Below are positions 1 to 11,554 of a DNA stretch of 64,000 nt, one piece after another. The notes beneath the pieces were generated by a model, which worked only from the letters and a program-made list of their open reading frames with translations, searched no databases and had not been told where the DNA came from. The DNA comes from Arthrinium phaeospermum (Eukaryota > Ascomycota > Sordariomycetes > Amphisphaeriales > Apiosporaceae). Position 1 is the first letter of the stretch. Each line of letters starts with the position of its first letter. Location: NCBI GenBank assembly GCA_006503535.1, contig QYRS01000011.1:434001-498000 (forward strand). Direction: 5' to 3'. The position numbers were made by a program, and so were the translations under genes.

Positions 1-1634
1 TCTTGCTGCTCTATCAATGACTTTGAGGAATGTTCGCTCCTCCGGGGCCACGTTTGCAATACCCTTCATCACAGCACCATACACAACGGCCAGTTGCGAT
101 TGGCTGGTGAAGCGGAGTGGAACCCCCTCTTTGTCTTCGATTTCGTCCTTGAGTCGCTCTCGGAGATAGATAGAGGTTCCAAAGCCCCCAACCAGAACCA
201 CTGCATCGATCGGAACATTTGCGGTGTGGATCTGTTCCTTGGCCAATTTGATTATCTGCAGTATAACCGGCTCGAACATCGAGTAGATATCGGAGGCTTT
301 CAGGTGCAGGTGGCCATTTCGAATGCCGATAGTTTTGTTCCTCTCCATGCCAGGAACAGGTACCGAGAAGGTGCCGTTGGGTATCGCTGCTGTGGAGAAC
401 TTTCGTTTTGGCTGTGCATAGTTAGTAGATGTTTTGTTTTCAATCTCAGAAAGGATTACTTACTCCTGACTCGAAGGCCTGTACGGCCGCTCCCAAGATC
501 TCGTTGTCAAATCCAGGCTCATTCCCGAGTACGGCTTGCAGGTGAGCTTTGAAAGCTTCGTCGACGAATGCTCCGCCACAGAGATCACCCGAGCCCTTGG
601 CTGCCTCTCTAACTTGAAGGACAGGGTGTAGATCGACCACTGTGTAGGTAATGAGATCGACGGTACCTAATACGCGACGTTGTTTAGTGTATTGATGCAA
701 GACTGAGTAATGCCAAGTCTAGCAACTTACCTCCACCGGCATCCAGTACAATGAAAGACTGTCCTTTTTTGAGGGATGCTTCTTCTGCCATTGTGTGTAA
801 AGCATAGGTCGCAGCCGCCTCTGGCTCAGAAACCAAAGTGGCACCACCGATGCCAGCCAGGCTTGGGACCTTATTGAAAGCAGCAAGTGTCTTGGTTTTG
901 GCAAGATCGCTCCACACTACGAAGGTTAGTATAAATTATCGACAGCACTTCTAGGGCGTAGAGCTGAGGAGGTAGAGAGGGCCTGTATAGAGAGCAAGAA
1001 TGCGGAAGATGCCGAGTTAAGCCAGCGCTGAGGTGGTAATGTTGTGGATGCATTGATATAGGTGGATGCCCATCAACTTCCAAGGCAGGACATAAAAAGG
1101 GGGTTATTGCACTTACCTGCTGGGACAGTGAGCACGAAGTGTAGAGCAGATCTCTCAACGTATCGTTGTACCATGGCCGATCCCAGTGTCTGGCCCAAAA
1201 AGTACATGGTGTGCTCGCCAAGACCGATGAGGTAGTCTCGCACCAGACGATCCGTATCGTGATCAGCAAGCATTCGTCGGAGTTCGGCTGGTCTATCCTC
1301 GTTAGACTGAAGGCCCCTGGATAGTTGTGTTAGTAAACGAACTTTGCGTCTTCAGATACGAAACTCACAATTTGAACCATCGAACAACTTCGTCTGGATG
1401 GGTAGACGGTGGAATCTGGAAGCCCCATTCGAACCCGCCCTGCCGAGGAAGGTAGTGAATTGTACTTGGCACCTTCGGTCCGGAACCGCCTTCTTTTGTG
1501 GTTTGGTTGGGCCAAGACACACATGCAATCCTGTGGTCCGGCAGGTTGCTTTGGCCGTAGGCTATACCTGAGAAGGTGGTTCCAAAGTCAATGCCGACTA
1601 CGAGGGACCGACGGTTGGGGTCAAACTCCTCCAT
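1..1634 (-). CDS. Hsp70-family (HSPA12-like) ATPase, 3' end beyond window
   Basis: Actin-fold ATPase of the divergent fungal Hsp70/HSPA12-like group, probably cytosolic; substrate unknown. The ATG at 1632-1634 opens a short leader followed by the phosphate-1 loop VVGIDFGTTFSGIAYG. Later exons hold SEPEAAATYAL, the phosphate-2 motif FIVLDAGGGT and the adenosine motif VVLVGGFGTSIYLRERL, in the Hsp70 order. Introns at about 1317-1368, 917-1116, 667-730 and 412-463 have GT-AG ends and keep the frame. The reading frame is open to base 1, so the C-terminus lies outside. The lid and substrate-binding domain of canonical Hsp70 has not been reached, and in this group it is usually replaced by an unrelated tail. 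The family is confident; the function is not. Confidence 0.88.
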
Positions 1635-2472
1635 TTCCGCCACAGTGTCGCACTGATGTCGTGTATGTGATCTCTTGTAGTAAAGGTAGATGGTGTAGGA
1701 CTGGGGAAAAGAGTATGGTGGTGGGGGATAAAGTCGATGGTTTCCAAAGCTGGGAAATGGTGTCAAGATATATACGGAAGCTGTATTCGATGAATTACCA
1801 CCTAACAAACGCTTTCTAAGACACTAATTGAAACGTTTGAAACTGAGGATGTAAGGTCCAAGAAAGGTTCTTGGTGTCTTTTGTTGAATGTATAGAATGT
1901 CTGGAAAGGTTTTCTTTTACAAGCTGACACGGTGTCTTAGGCGCGATGGTCCCTGTCTCTAAGAGATATATGACCCTAACAGGCAATGTTTTTGTCAACC
2001 TGTATTGCAAATGACTAAATGATTCGATGGCAGACTATTGGAAGCCACACTTGTATTCCAATATAGACTGTTCAATGAAACAAGTCCGTTGAGACCTGAA
2101 CCCAGGTTGGGTTGTCTTTGTATAAAAGCATCACATCTTGGCGTATATAGCCCTGATATATAGATTCTACTACTTACCTTCAACGGAGAAACATTTGGTA
2201 GTAACGATTCTGGAATACAACAGAGGTTCGTTTTGTTGCTATGGTCACAATATTTAAAAAATGCATTATGCGGTTGCATGCCTAGCGAAAAGGGGTATAA
2301 ATGCTGAAAGGCGTTCATTCAATTCGCTGCGGCACCAGATTGGAGATGGCTGAGGTACTTAGTTTTCCAGTCATCAAGTGTTGTTCCAATGGATACCCTT
2401 AAAATATGCATTGCTGCCACCACAACACATTTGCTTCTATCTCCCCATCGACCTTCCATAGCAGCCTGGAAT
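1635..2472. other. Intergenic, divergent promoter region
   Basis: No coding frame is supported. The region separates the divergent starts of the Hsp70-like gene and the unknown gene at 2473. An in-frame ATG at 2389 is an alternative start for the latter. Confidence 0.6.
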
Positions 2473-4187
2473 ATGTTCCTTATGGGATTAGCCAATCTAT
2501 TCTTCGGAGTAGGGAGGCCGAGAGGCAAGCAGAGTAGGCGTGGTAAACACAGAGCTCCCAAATCTCTAAAGGCCAAGCCAAAACCAGCCGGTACGTTCAC
2601 AATACGTCGAAACACATCAGATACTAATTGTATTTAGACCGTAGCTCGCACTTCGACGAGACTTCCTTAGAGGGAATGCTCCAGAGATCAAGAATCTCCC
2701 CAGACCGCCAGTCTAGCTCGTCCGGCCTGCGTGAGATACCTAATCCAAAGCCTATCGAAACTGGTTACGTGGATATCTCACCTCCAGCGATGCCGAGGTA
2801 AGCGTATATTCACTAGCTGCTCCTACGACTGGTTGCTAACACGAATACCAAAGGCCGGGTAAAAGACAGAGTCATCGCCAGTCCCATGCAGGGACCCAGT
2901 GCGATCCAATCCCGGTACAAGATGACACTCACGAAACCCTGGAGGCAACTTTATCCAACAACCATCAAGAAGAAGCAAAGATGGAGTCGGTTGGAAGCGC
3001 ACTCGAACGTGTCTTGATGGTATCAGAAGATTCGGTTCAGACAATCGTCAAAGCTCTTGAAAACCAGAGAACCGCATTGGATCAAGGAGTCAAATCGGTC
3101 AAGCTTGTTACAGACAGACTCCAGGAGAAAATCTTGTCGACAGAGGAAAACCTCTTGTCAACAGAGGCTCACATTAGCAGCCTTCAGTCATCCAGAGTCC
3201 ACCTTACCGCGAGTGAGGCCGCAAGTGTAAGACCAAGGTCATAAATCCCTATTTGTTATACTGACAGTGTTGATCTAGGACTTTGAATCTCTGCTGCAAG
3301 CCGTCGATCAGTGGATAATAGATTTTATCACCCCAGTGTTCATGAACAACGGCAGATGCCAGGGTGCTATCGATGTTGCCGAAAGTACCCGAGACTCACA
3401 GTGGATCATCACCGAAAAGCTGCGTGAACAGGGTACAAGGCTCACAGCTCATTTACCCGACACGGAGGAAGATATCGTCAAGGCCAGCATGTTTCATTGG
3501 TTGACTCACAGAGTCTTCCACAACCACTTGTTTCCGAGTACAGTCAAGTTCTTCGAAGTCCTCGAGCGATCCATGACACAACAAGGAGAACTTCTGTACG
3601 CGGTGCAGTCTTGGAGAGCAGAGACATACAATGCTTGGATCAAGAGCCCGAACTACCGAAAAGATCGCCACAAAGCCACCGTCAAACTCACCAACGATAT
3701 GCTGGATGGCATGGCGATGTTCTTTGACGACCAAAGCAGACATTCTGCTGGTAGTTCCCTGTTTGAGAATGTTATGAAGCCCGCCGTGGTCTTGAAGGAA
3801 CGAATGGAAAGCAGCAGGGAAAGGTTTCAAGTGTTGTTTGCCACCAACAGCCCCCTATCAGAAGATCAAAACACGGCCAATCGACTGATCAACTTTGAGT
3901 GGGAAATCTATTCCGACGTTACCGATAACCACCGCGCACTGAAGCCCACCATGGTCGACAATCCGAATGAACAGAGAAGCTCGAACGGATTGGTCTCCCT
4001 GATGGTTATGACGCCAGGCCTTATAATGAGAAAGGTGCAGCGAGATAATAAATGGGGTAAACCAGAAGTCATTGCTAAACAGAATCGCCTTGTGGCATGG
4101 AAGAAGGATCCCTTCAAGGAATCCGCCCATGAAGAAAAAGAAGACCCGACCTTCTTTTCACTTCTTTGTCGCAGACTCCGTATTTGA
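2473..4187 (+). CDS. Unrecognised coiled-coil protein, four exons
   Basis: I do not recognise this family. Exons 2473-2591, 2639-2800, 2857-3222 and 3279-4187 (limits approximate) are joined by introns with GT...AG ends and restore one frame. The N-terminus is hydrophobic (MFLMGLANLFFG), then basic and rich in Arg/Lys. The middle is a Gln/Glu/Leu-rich helical stretch, probably coiled coil. The last exon is an all-helical domain with many Trp and Phe residues (WIIDFITPVF, FHWLTHRVFHNHLF). There is no signal peptide and no catalytic motif. The ATG at 2389 is in frame and would add 28 residues; 2473 was preferred because of its A at -3. Conserved length and even composition argue for a real gene. 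Confidence 0.7.
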
Positions 4188-4669
4188 TGGACTGGCTGTG
4201 TTGACGAGGTTGACTAGGGTGGCTGAGAATAGATACGTTGATATGATTTAGACTACACTATACAGTGTATCTACCCTAGAGAATGAATCAGGTATGGATT
4301 GACATGGAGTGATATTCATTCTTCTTTCTCGGCGTCATGAAGATCGAAAAACCGGAGTTCCCTACTCGGGTCGGGGCACAATTCACAATATAAGGTACGG
4401 TGCTTCCTTGCGGGTTCTTAAGAGAAACTTATCTTCATCTTTTGTTTTCAGTCACTTTGGAGTCTGAGGGGTTGACTGCAATCGAACTGAGGTGAATGTA
4501 TTGGAAGCGACTAGGCTGATTCAAGGTTGCAATTCGGGCATCGTGTATCTTAGGCATTGCAAGACTCGAGTTATTAAAGTCGGACAAATTTCTGTGTCTG
4601 CTTAGCTCTTGTCAAACAAGTTTCACATCCGCACTTGACAAAACGATCCCCTTAGCCAGTCTTTGCTGG
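4188..4669. other. Intergenic
   Basis: About 480 bases holding the 3' region of the preceding gene and the promoter side of the RBR gene. No feature was recognised. Confidence 0.5.
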
Positions 4670-5921
4670 ATGAACATTTCGCCAGTTCCCCGTGCGCAAC
4701 AAGAGATGGAGAGACCCGACTCGGAAACAAGCATGTAAGTGGCAGCCTCGGCTATCTTTCTTTCTAACATGTCTAGAATCTCGCTTACTCGGTCTCTCCT
4801 ATATTAGCAACATGGAACACCCATTGTTCACATTCTTGGCGTTGAACCGCGAGTGTATTATTTGTTTCGAGACGAAGCCACTGAAGGAGTTTTCTGCTCG
4901 GCCTACGTCTTATTCCTGCACTCACGTGGCTTCTGCATGCCTGAGTTGCATCCGGCTTTCTTTGCAGTCCCAGCTTGAGGAGAAGAATATACAAGACATC
5001 AGTTGTCCCGAATGCCCGAAGCTTCTCACATTCCGCGATGTCCAGGCATTCGTCGACCCCGCCAGCCTCAGACTGTAAGTAAAGCAAGTCGCTTCGCCTT
5101 ATACTCGACTATTTACCAAAATACGTATGCATAGTAACGCTGAGCGCAACATGTACAAGACCCTGTCCAGCATCGGCCAGTTCGTCTGGTGCCCGCTGAG
5201 CGGTTGCGAGTCCGGGCAGATCCACCCACAAGGCCCGCGGCAGCCCGTCGTCCTCTGCCAGAGCTGCAACCGCCAGTTCTGCTTCGCGCACCACATGGAG
5301 TGGCACCGAGGATACACCTGCGATGAATGGGACCAACACCTCGCCGACGCCACGTTCCGCAGCCAAGCCCAGCGGGAGCAAGACCGGGACGAGGCCTACG
5401 ACGCAGACATTGCCGCGCTCGACCGTCGCATCCGGGAGGCGGAGCATGCGCTGCGGCAGTCCCTCATGAGCGCCGAGGAGGCCGCCAAGGCACGATTCGA
5501 GTTTGCCGAGGCGCGCCGCCGGGAAGAGGAGCGGGCGGCAGCAGAGCGAGCCCGGGTCGAGGAGCAGCGCCGCCTGGCCCGCCAGGAGGAAGAGCGGAGA
5601 CTGGCTCGGCACCGCGAGATGGAGCAGGGCGAGCGAACGGTCTTGGAAGTGTCAACCCCTTGTCCCCGCTGCAGAAGGCCGACGCAAAAGAACAGAGGCT
5701 GGTCAGTATATTTTATCCAAAGTCGTCAACATTTTGATATTGAAGACAAGACAACACTAACGTGAAGGAACCCTTTCAGTCGTCACATACACTGTAAGTA
5801 GACCCAGCTAGTCGGCGCTAGGAGTTTAATACCCACTGATGTTTCGATAGGTACACAATGTGGATGTCATTGGGACTACTACGATGGCACTGAATATCCT
5901 CCAGGCACATTTAACTATTGA
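4670..5921 (+). CDS. RBR-type (RING1-IBR-RING2) E3 ubiquitin ligase
   Basis: RBR ligases take ubiquitin from an E2 onto a RING2 cysteine, then pass it to the substrate. Five exons: 4670-4734, 4808-5074, 5135-5701, a 14-nt micro-exon 5780-5793, and 5851-5921. RING1 begins at CIICFETK; the IBR includes CQSCNRQFCFAHHMEWH. A coiled coil of about 100 residues, very rich in Arg/Glu/Ala, follows. RING2 reads CPRCRRPTQKNRGC, then RHIHCTQCGCHWDYYDG. The Cys of the GC pair matches the catalytic Cys of HHARI-like RING2, and its codon is split by the intron before the micro-exon. The long coiled coil between IBR and RING2 is a known fungal variant. The substrate cannot be inferred. Confidence 0.85.
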
Positions 5922-6282
5922 GTCAGTCTTGGATATCCTCGTACGCTAGTAACGGATACGATATGTTTTGGGTATTCCTGAAAGTTGACGACTGCATGTT
6001 ACTACTGGTGCGTGGCGTAGATTCGTGCCTCGAAAAGGGGCAGTAGTCGGCTTTGGAATGCAGCCCACGAATGCAGGGACAACGCCTTAGCACGACGCAG
6101 AACCTTTCTGGAAGACCCGAGAAGAACTGCTATCTAATACAAGGGTTGCATTGAGTTAGGCCGAGGTTTGCTAATGAGTCAATCTGGACATTCCCGTCCA
6201 CTAGCTGTCCACGATAGGTATTGCAGTTGTTCAATGTGCATCTCAAACTCAAATGTGAAACTCCTGCCGCCCGGACTCTAAC
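5922..6282. other. Intergenic between convergent genes
   Basis: A 360-base gap between convergent 3' ends. Nothing was recognised in it. Confidence 0.5.
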
Positions 6283-7870
6283 TTAGTCCACGCCTCTGTA
6301 CTCAAAGTACTGGTTCCATTCGGGATCAGCTCGCAACTTGGGAACGAGGTCCCTCTCCACTGTACACGTTATCAAATTAGCCACCACTCATCAAATATCA
6401 CATGAATGCGCTCAACGGGTGGTCGGGTCGTTGGTGCAACTTACTGCCAATAGACCATATCGTCCCCTGGTCGTCGTCGTCGCCCGTGCTCGCCTGCGGC
6501 GGATACACAAACACCAAGTTCGCCGAGACCCCATCGCCCGTCAAGAACCGATGCGTCAGCGGCCGTCCGAACCCAAAGTCGCAAGCCGTCGCGTCGGCCG
6601 GGCGGTGATCAGTAATGAAGAGCGAGAGGGGCGGCTTGGCCATCAGGTTGAAACTAATAGACTGCTGATCACGCAGCGTGGCGATGTACTCGAGCACCCC
6701 CTCGACCATCTCCTGCGTGACGCTGTCGGTGAGACGCCGGACGTACATCGCAATGCGCGACAGCGGCGTCGCGTTGTCGGGCGAGGCCAGCTCGCCCACG
6801 GTCGGCAGCCGCACGTGCGCCGGCGCCATCTCGCTGAAGCCGCCCGTCAGCATGTTGCGGATCATGCGCCGCGGCGGGTCCGGGTCGTGGAAGCGCGCGC
6901 GCATGTCGACCGACTCGCCGAACCAGGGCGCGGCGGCGGCGGGGTCGGCCCCGTAGTAGGGCGCCCGCACGCGCGTCAGGTGCCGCCACACGAAGGCGCA
7001 CATGGCGTCGTAGGTCGACACCCAGCTACCGTCTTCTTCCGCCGGCTGCGCCAACTTCTTCAGGGCGGCGGCCTTGCTCTTGGGCAGATGGAACAGCACC
7101 GCTTCGAACTGGTCCTGCGGGGGCAGGTCCCGGTGGCGCGGCGCCACGGGCGGGCCGTCTACCAGCTGGTCCGCGGGCAGCTGCTTGGTGAAGCGCGAGA
7201 CGTCGATGCAGGCCGGGTCCCACGACGGCCACTGGGGCTCGCTGGCGCCGGCGCCGGCCGCTTCCCGCGCGTCCCAGATGGCGCGGCAGTTGTCGGCCAG
7301 CTGACGCGTGAAGTTGCGCCAGCCCACGAGGTCGGCGGCCCAGTGGTGTAGGTGCGAGCTGAACATGGCGCCGCCGCGGATGAAATTGAGCTGGAAGCCC
7401 GACGTGACGGGGCTGTTGTTGGGGTTGGACACGTCGAGGCCCTCGCCGTAGGGCATGCCGTCGAGGGCAAAGGCGCCCGGGTCGGCGCCCAGCGACTTGT
7501 ACGAGAAGGTCTGGCTCTCCAGGTCGTCGATGGAGGGGTACTCGGGCCCGTCGAGCCACCGGACGACGTAGCGGACCGTCGTCTCCTTCTTCTTGACAAA
7601 GGAGAAGCCGCCGCCCTCGTCCTTTTCGATGGTGCCGCACAGGTGGCGCACCTGGCTCAGCGTCTTCTCGAGCCCCTGCTGCAGCACCTGGGCCGCTTGG
7701 TCCTTGTGGACGTCATCGAGGCGGAAATAGAGGGCGAACTGACAGTAGACTACGAGAATGATGGGGTCGAAGAGCGACAGCCGGAACCGCTCTTCCTCGG
7801 GGTCATTCTCCCATCCCGTGGGACGAATGGCGTGCTCTTCCTGTCTGGGCTGGCGGTGCGTCACGACCAT
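6283..7870 (-). CDS. BAHD/TRI101-like acyl-CoA-dependent O-acyltransferase
   Basis: Probable acyl-CoA-dependent transferase of the trichothecene 3-O-acetyltransferase-like fungal group, acting on a small-molecule hydroxyl. The ATG at 7868-7870 has a strong context (A at -3, G at +4); the frame is open further upstream but without an ATG. The catalytic HxxxD motif is HHWAAD, with the usual glycine two residues on. A DFGFGRP element matches the conserved DFGWG motif near the C-terminus. One intron (about 6360-6444) precedes a last exon ending EYRGVD. Length is about 510 residues, normal for the family. It lies near a P450 and a flavin monooxygenase on the other strand, which fits secondary metabolism, but the substrate is unknown and this is not evidence for trichothecene production. 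Confidence 0.85.
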
Positions 7871-9642
7871 GGTTGCGACTGTGTGTGATGTGGGAGGTGC
7901 TGGTTTGTGTTTCTGGCTCAATTGGACCTCGCCGGTATGGGATGATGGCTATAACCAAGTTTTGTAACCTCCCCTGGAGGGCTTTGAGCGACTACTGCGA
8001 GAAATAAATTCTGCCAGAGCCGAACAGAGCTGCTCTGACCGACGTTTCTGCGGCACAGCACTGCTCCATGCGCATTATCCTCTTCAGGGTTCTGTCTTGT
8101 CCCCCCAGCAGGGTCCTCTTTCCCCGCCCAGCACGACCCAAATTTGTTGGTGGAAGGAGATATCACTGGGCATGACAATGTGCTGGTTGCATCGATGGCG
8201 ACCCAGGGTGTATCACAATCTGGTCCACGTCACCCAGAGCCATAACTGGTCAATGGAGAGCGATCCCTTCGTCCGCTCAGGGCAGGGCAAGGGGCAGATC
8301 TGAATGACTGCAAACGCATGAGGCATCCCTGAAAATGCAACCTCTCTGGGCGAAGCAGAACCGCAACGGCCTTGGTTGCAAACGGTGCCTGAAACCAAAC
8401 CTGATAAGGTTCGGGAGCTCCGCTGTACTGGCTCTTCATGTTGTAGAGTCCGGCCTCCCTCGGTCCCAGATTGGCCTATCGCGACCAACCACATCTGCGC
8501 AGAATAGCAAAGTCGGGGTTCTGGTCAGGGGCAGGCCGTTGGCTGCTGGATGAGGTGACTTGGGGGGCTGCGATGCGGGCGGGGCGCAGCGCTGGGGCTC
8601 ATGCTTTCCGGAGGCAGACGTCGGGGTTGATGAGTCAGGAATCGACAAGGGGGATCCCCGTGTTCCGCTAGCCGATGTCGTATTAGGCGGAGATGCTACT
8701 ACAAGTGGGCTGGTGGGATTGCCCGCTGGCCAATTGGTAGGCTGTCCGGCTTAGATTACCCCTGCAGGCCCTGTTATTAAGCCTTCGGGCTACATCCGTA
8801 TGTAATACATGAAGGGCCAGGAGGACATGAAATTTGCCGATGTCAAAATCCAGGCAACCCTGGCGATCATCCTGAGAAATCGAACGAGATTCTGCCCTTT
8901 TGGTCCCTAGATCAAAGTCTCCCGTACCCCAGTCCCCAGTCTATCATATTGGAATCTTGGCTCCATAGAAATAGTCGGTCCAAGCTTTTGGAGGTTATCA
9001 GAGCCCTACAGCATCTCGCGCCCTACCCGCCCCGTGTCCGCCCTCATTTTCGCCGAGCACTGGAGACAAGACGTTAATCTATCCGTCGCTTGCGCAAGAA
9101 CATGGCACCCCAGACAATTGGGTGACAGTGTGCACGTGCCGGCGTTTTGCAAGGCCTAGGACAATGATTATAGCAGTCGAGCGTTATAAGCCAGCCAGTC
9201 CAACCCTACTGTAGCAAATCCCCTTTTCCGAGGTTTCCAAGACATGGCGTACCATGGCTCCGACGACGAGACATTTCAGATGGGAATCGCCGTCTTCTCT
9301 GTTCGCCGTTTTAGGCAATTCATCACGACCGGGCCCCGCACGACGGTACCCGTCTGAGGAGATGAGTCTCTCTCCCTGGTCTCCCCTTCAGGGTTGCCCG
9401 CGTGTTTTGCCGACGATCAGCCCAATATACTCTTGACGTGATGCCTGTGTGCTTTATTGGGTATATACATACTTCTAGTGCTCCGCTCCGCTCCCCAGTT
9501 CGAGGCCCTCTGTGAACCTTCTCGTTTCAAGCCAACGAGGTCCCTCCCGAGCCCTTGAACTGCGCATTACTTTTCCCATTAGACCTTTCTTTTCTTTTCT
9601 CTTTCGTTTTTCCTGGTCGTCAAGCAGGACCCTGACAGCAAC
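7871..9642. other. Intergenic, 1.8 kb
   Basis: No supported gene. It separates the divergent starts of the acyltransferase and the SAT4-type gene. A pyrimidine-rich tract at about 9584-9614 just before the ATG at 9643 is typical of fungal transcription starts. Confidence 0.55.
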
Positions 9643-10998
9643 ATGGAAATCGACCTCTCCGCCTCGGTGCTGCCGCCCCCGAACGGCCAGGTCTCCAACT
9701 TCGTCGACCCGCCCAGCAAGAACAATGCTCTCGGTCTCGGGGCCATCAGTCTTATGCTGGTTGTCTCGACTCTGGCCGTGGCGGCCAGGCTCTACGGTCG
9801 ATTTGGTATCGTGAGGCAGCTGAATACCGAGGACGTTCTGATCGTTTGCGCCTACGGCGTCTTCGTCGCCGCGGTGTGGACCGACTTGATGTGGCTTCAG
9901 TACCCCGGGTACTTCGTGCACGCCTGGGATATCACCGTCGAGTCCGAGATCTCGGCGTTATATGTATGTGAAAGCGGACTCTTAATTGTCAACAGGCCTT
10001 TGAACGTTGGGTACACAGAGAAGCTAATGTTTTATTCGTTGACAGTATGCGTTCCTCTTCGGTGTTTTCTACTCGATCGCCCTGGGCCTCATCAAGATCG
10101 CCATCCCCCTGGAGTGGTCTCGGCTGTTCGTGCCGCCGGGGACCTGCAAGAGGAGCTACTTCTGGTGGGGCTCCATGTTCATCGTCGCCCTCCAGTCCGT
10201 GGTCCTGGTCGTCATCACCATCCTCCTGAATTTGCAGTGCATCCCCCACGAGGCCATCTGGGATATCACCAAAGTGGCCAACGCCAAATGCTTCCCGCTC
10301 CCGATCCTGCAGAAGGTCTCGGCTAGCACCCACTTCGTGACCGACGTCATCATGGTGCTGCTGCCTCAGAAGGTGGTCTGGTCCCTGAACCTGTCGGTGC
10401 AAAAGAAGGTCGGACTGGCGTTCGTCTTCAGCCTGGGCATGCTGTAAGTTACCCATCTTTTCTCCGACACTCCTGTAATTATGTTATGAGCCGGGCGATG
10501 CTAATAAACGACGTGAATAGTGGAGTGGTTTGCTCCGTCTTCCGTCTGGTCGACACGCTCGCGCTTGCGACCGAGAAGGACGTCTTCTTCTACACCTCGC
10601 CGGTCCTCCTGTGGTGCACGGCCGAGATGACGTGCGGCTTCATCGTGGCCTGCGCCCCGAGCCTGCCGCGGATCGTCAAGGAGTCGTCCCTCCTCCGCAA
10701 GGTCTTTGGCAGCACCCTGTCGGGCACCGGGCCCAGCTACCCCCATGGCGGGCCTCGCTCGACCTACAACAACCTGTCGCGCAAACGCAACAAGGACAGC
10801 ATGTTTGACGATGTCGAGACCGGTGTGCCGCTGGACAGGCTGAACAGGTCCGAGTCGATGGAGCGTCTGCATGAAACTCCGAAAAGCGGGGGTGCAGGGT
10901 TCGGCGGAGGTATTGTTCGAACGACGCAGGTCACGGTGGTGCAGGACAGGGAATCCCGGAAGTTGGGCCAAAGCCAGGTGGCATCCGCTTGGGCATAG
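9643..10998 (+). CDS. SAT4/rhodopsin-like fungal integral membrane protein
   Basis: Multi-pass membrane protein of the fungal rhodopsin-domain family (SAT4, PF20684 type), function unknown, expected in the plasma membrane. Exons 9643-9963, 10046-10443 and 10521-10998 join in frame through introns with GTATGT and GTAAGT donors. Hydrophobic segments include AISLMLVVSTLAVAARLY, VLIVCAYGVFVAAVWTDLMW, FLFGVFYSIALGLIKIAI, FIVALQSVVLVVITILL and FVFSLGML plus the next exon start, close to seven in all. The signature pattern with the conserved Arg after TM1 (ARLYGRFG) and the Cys-containing loop (NLQCIPHEAIWD) is present. The C-terminus is a long Ser/Arg/Gly-rich cytosolic tail. About 398 residues, usual for the family. 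Confidence 0.88.
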
Positions 10999-11554
10999 TT
11001 TTGTATAGATAATACTTCTTTAATCGGGTGTGCGTGATGATGAGTTTTCCAAGCAGGATGGCAGGTAATACGGAGTTGCATATTGATGACGATTGTATAC
11101 TACATAAGCTACTGATGCTTCACTTGGTGTTGTTTACTTTGTTATATCGAGTCCCGTATTAAGCAACCTGTAACAGGTTACGAAATGGTCTTGTCAACTT
11201 GGCGTTGCGGATTGATGTGATTGCCACTGTACGTAACCATGCCGTTCTCAGTCGCCTTCGACAGGGTTATTATATCTACCTCGGCTCGTCCGACGGAGTG
11301 TGATTGGTTCGCTAATCAAGATGCTCAAAATACCCACGACAATCCACCAATGAGCAGCAGCGTTCCCCTGCATATACGATACCGGCATGGCTTCGCCGCA
11401 CAACACATCAAATTGATTTCATAGGCTTGCTATTTCCGTGCGTGGGGGGTCGCTCACGACTTTCAGATTCTCTCTACCCCGCGTACCTCGCCTCACCCAG
11501 AAACCGTGTGCAACATATGAAAGCAACGCTTTTTATATTATTCTGGGTTACTTG
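10999..11554. other. Intergenic
   Basis: A 556-base gap upstream of the P450. No gene was recognised. Confidence 0.5.

Noticed and set aside
6338..7351. 337-codon plus-strand frame over the acyltransferase
   Set aside because: Antisense shadow in GC-rich DNA. The minus strand carries HxxxD and DFGFG motifs.
6283..7870. Trichothecene biosynthesis cluster
   Set aside because: Only a general TRI101-like fold is seen. No trichodiene synthase or other TRI genes are present.
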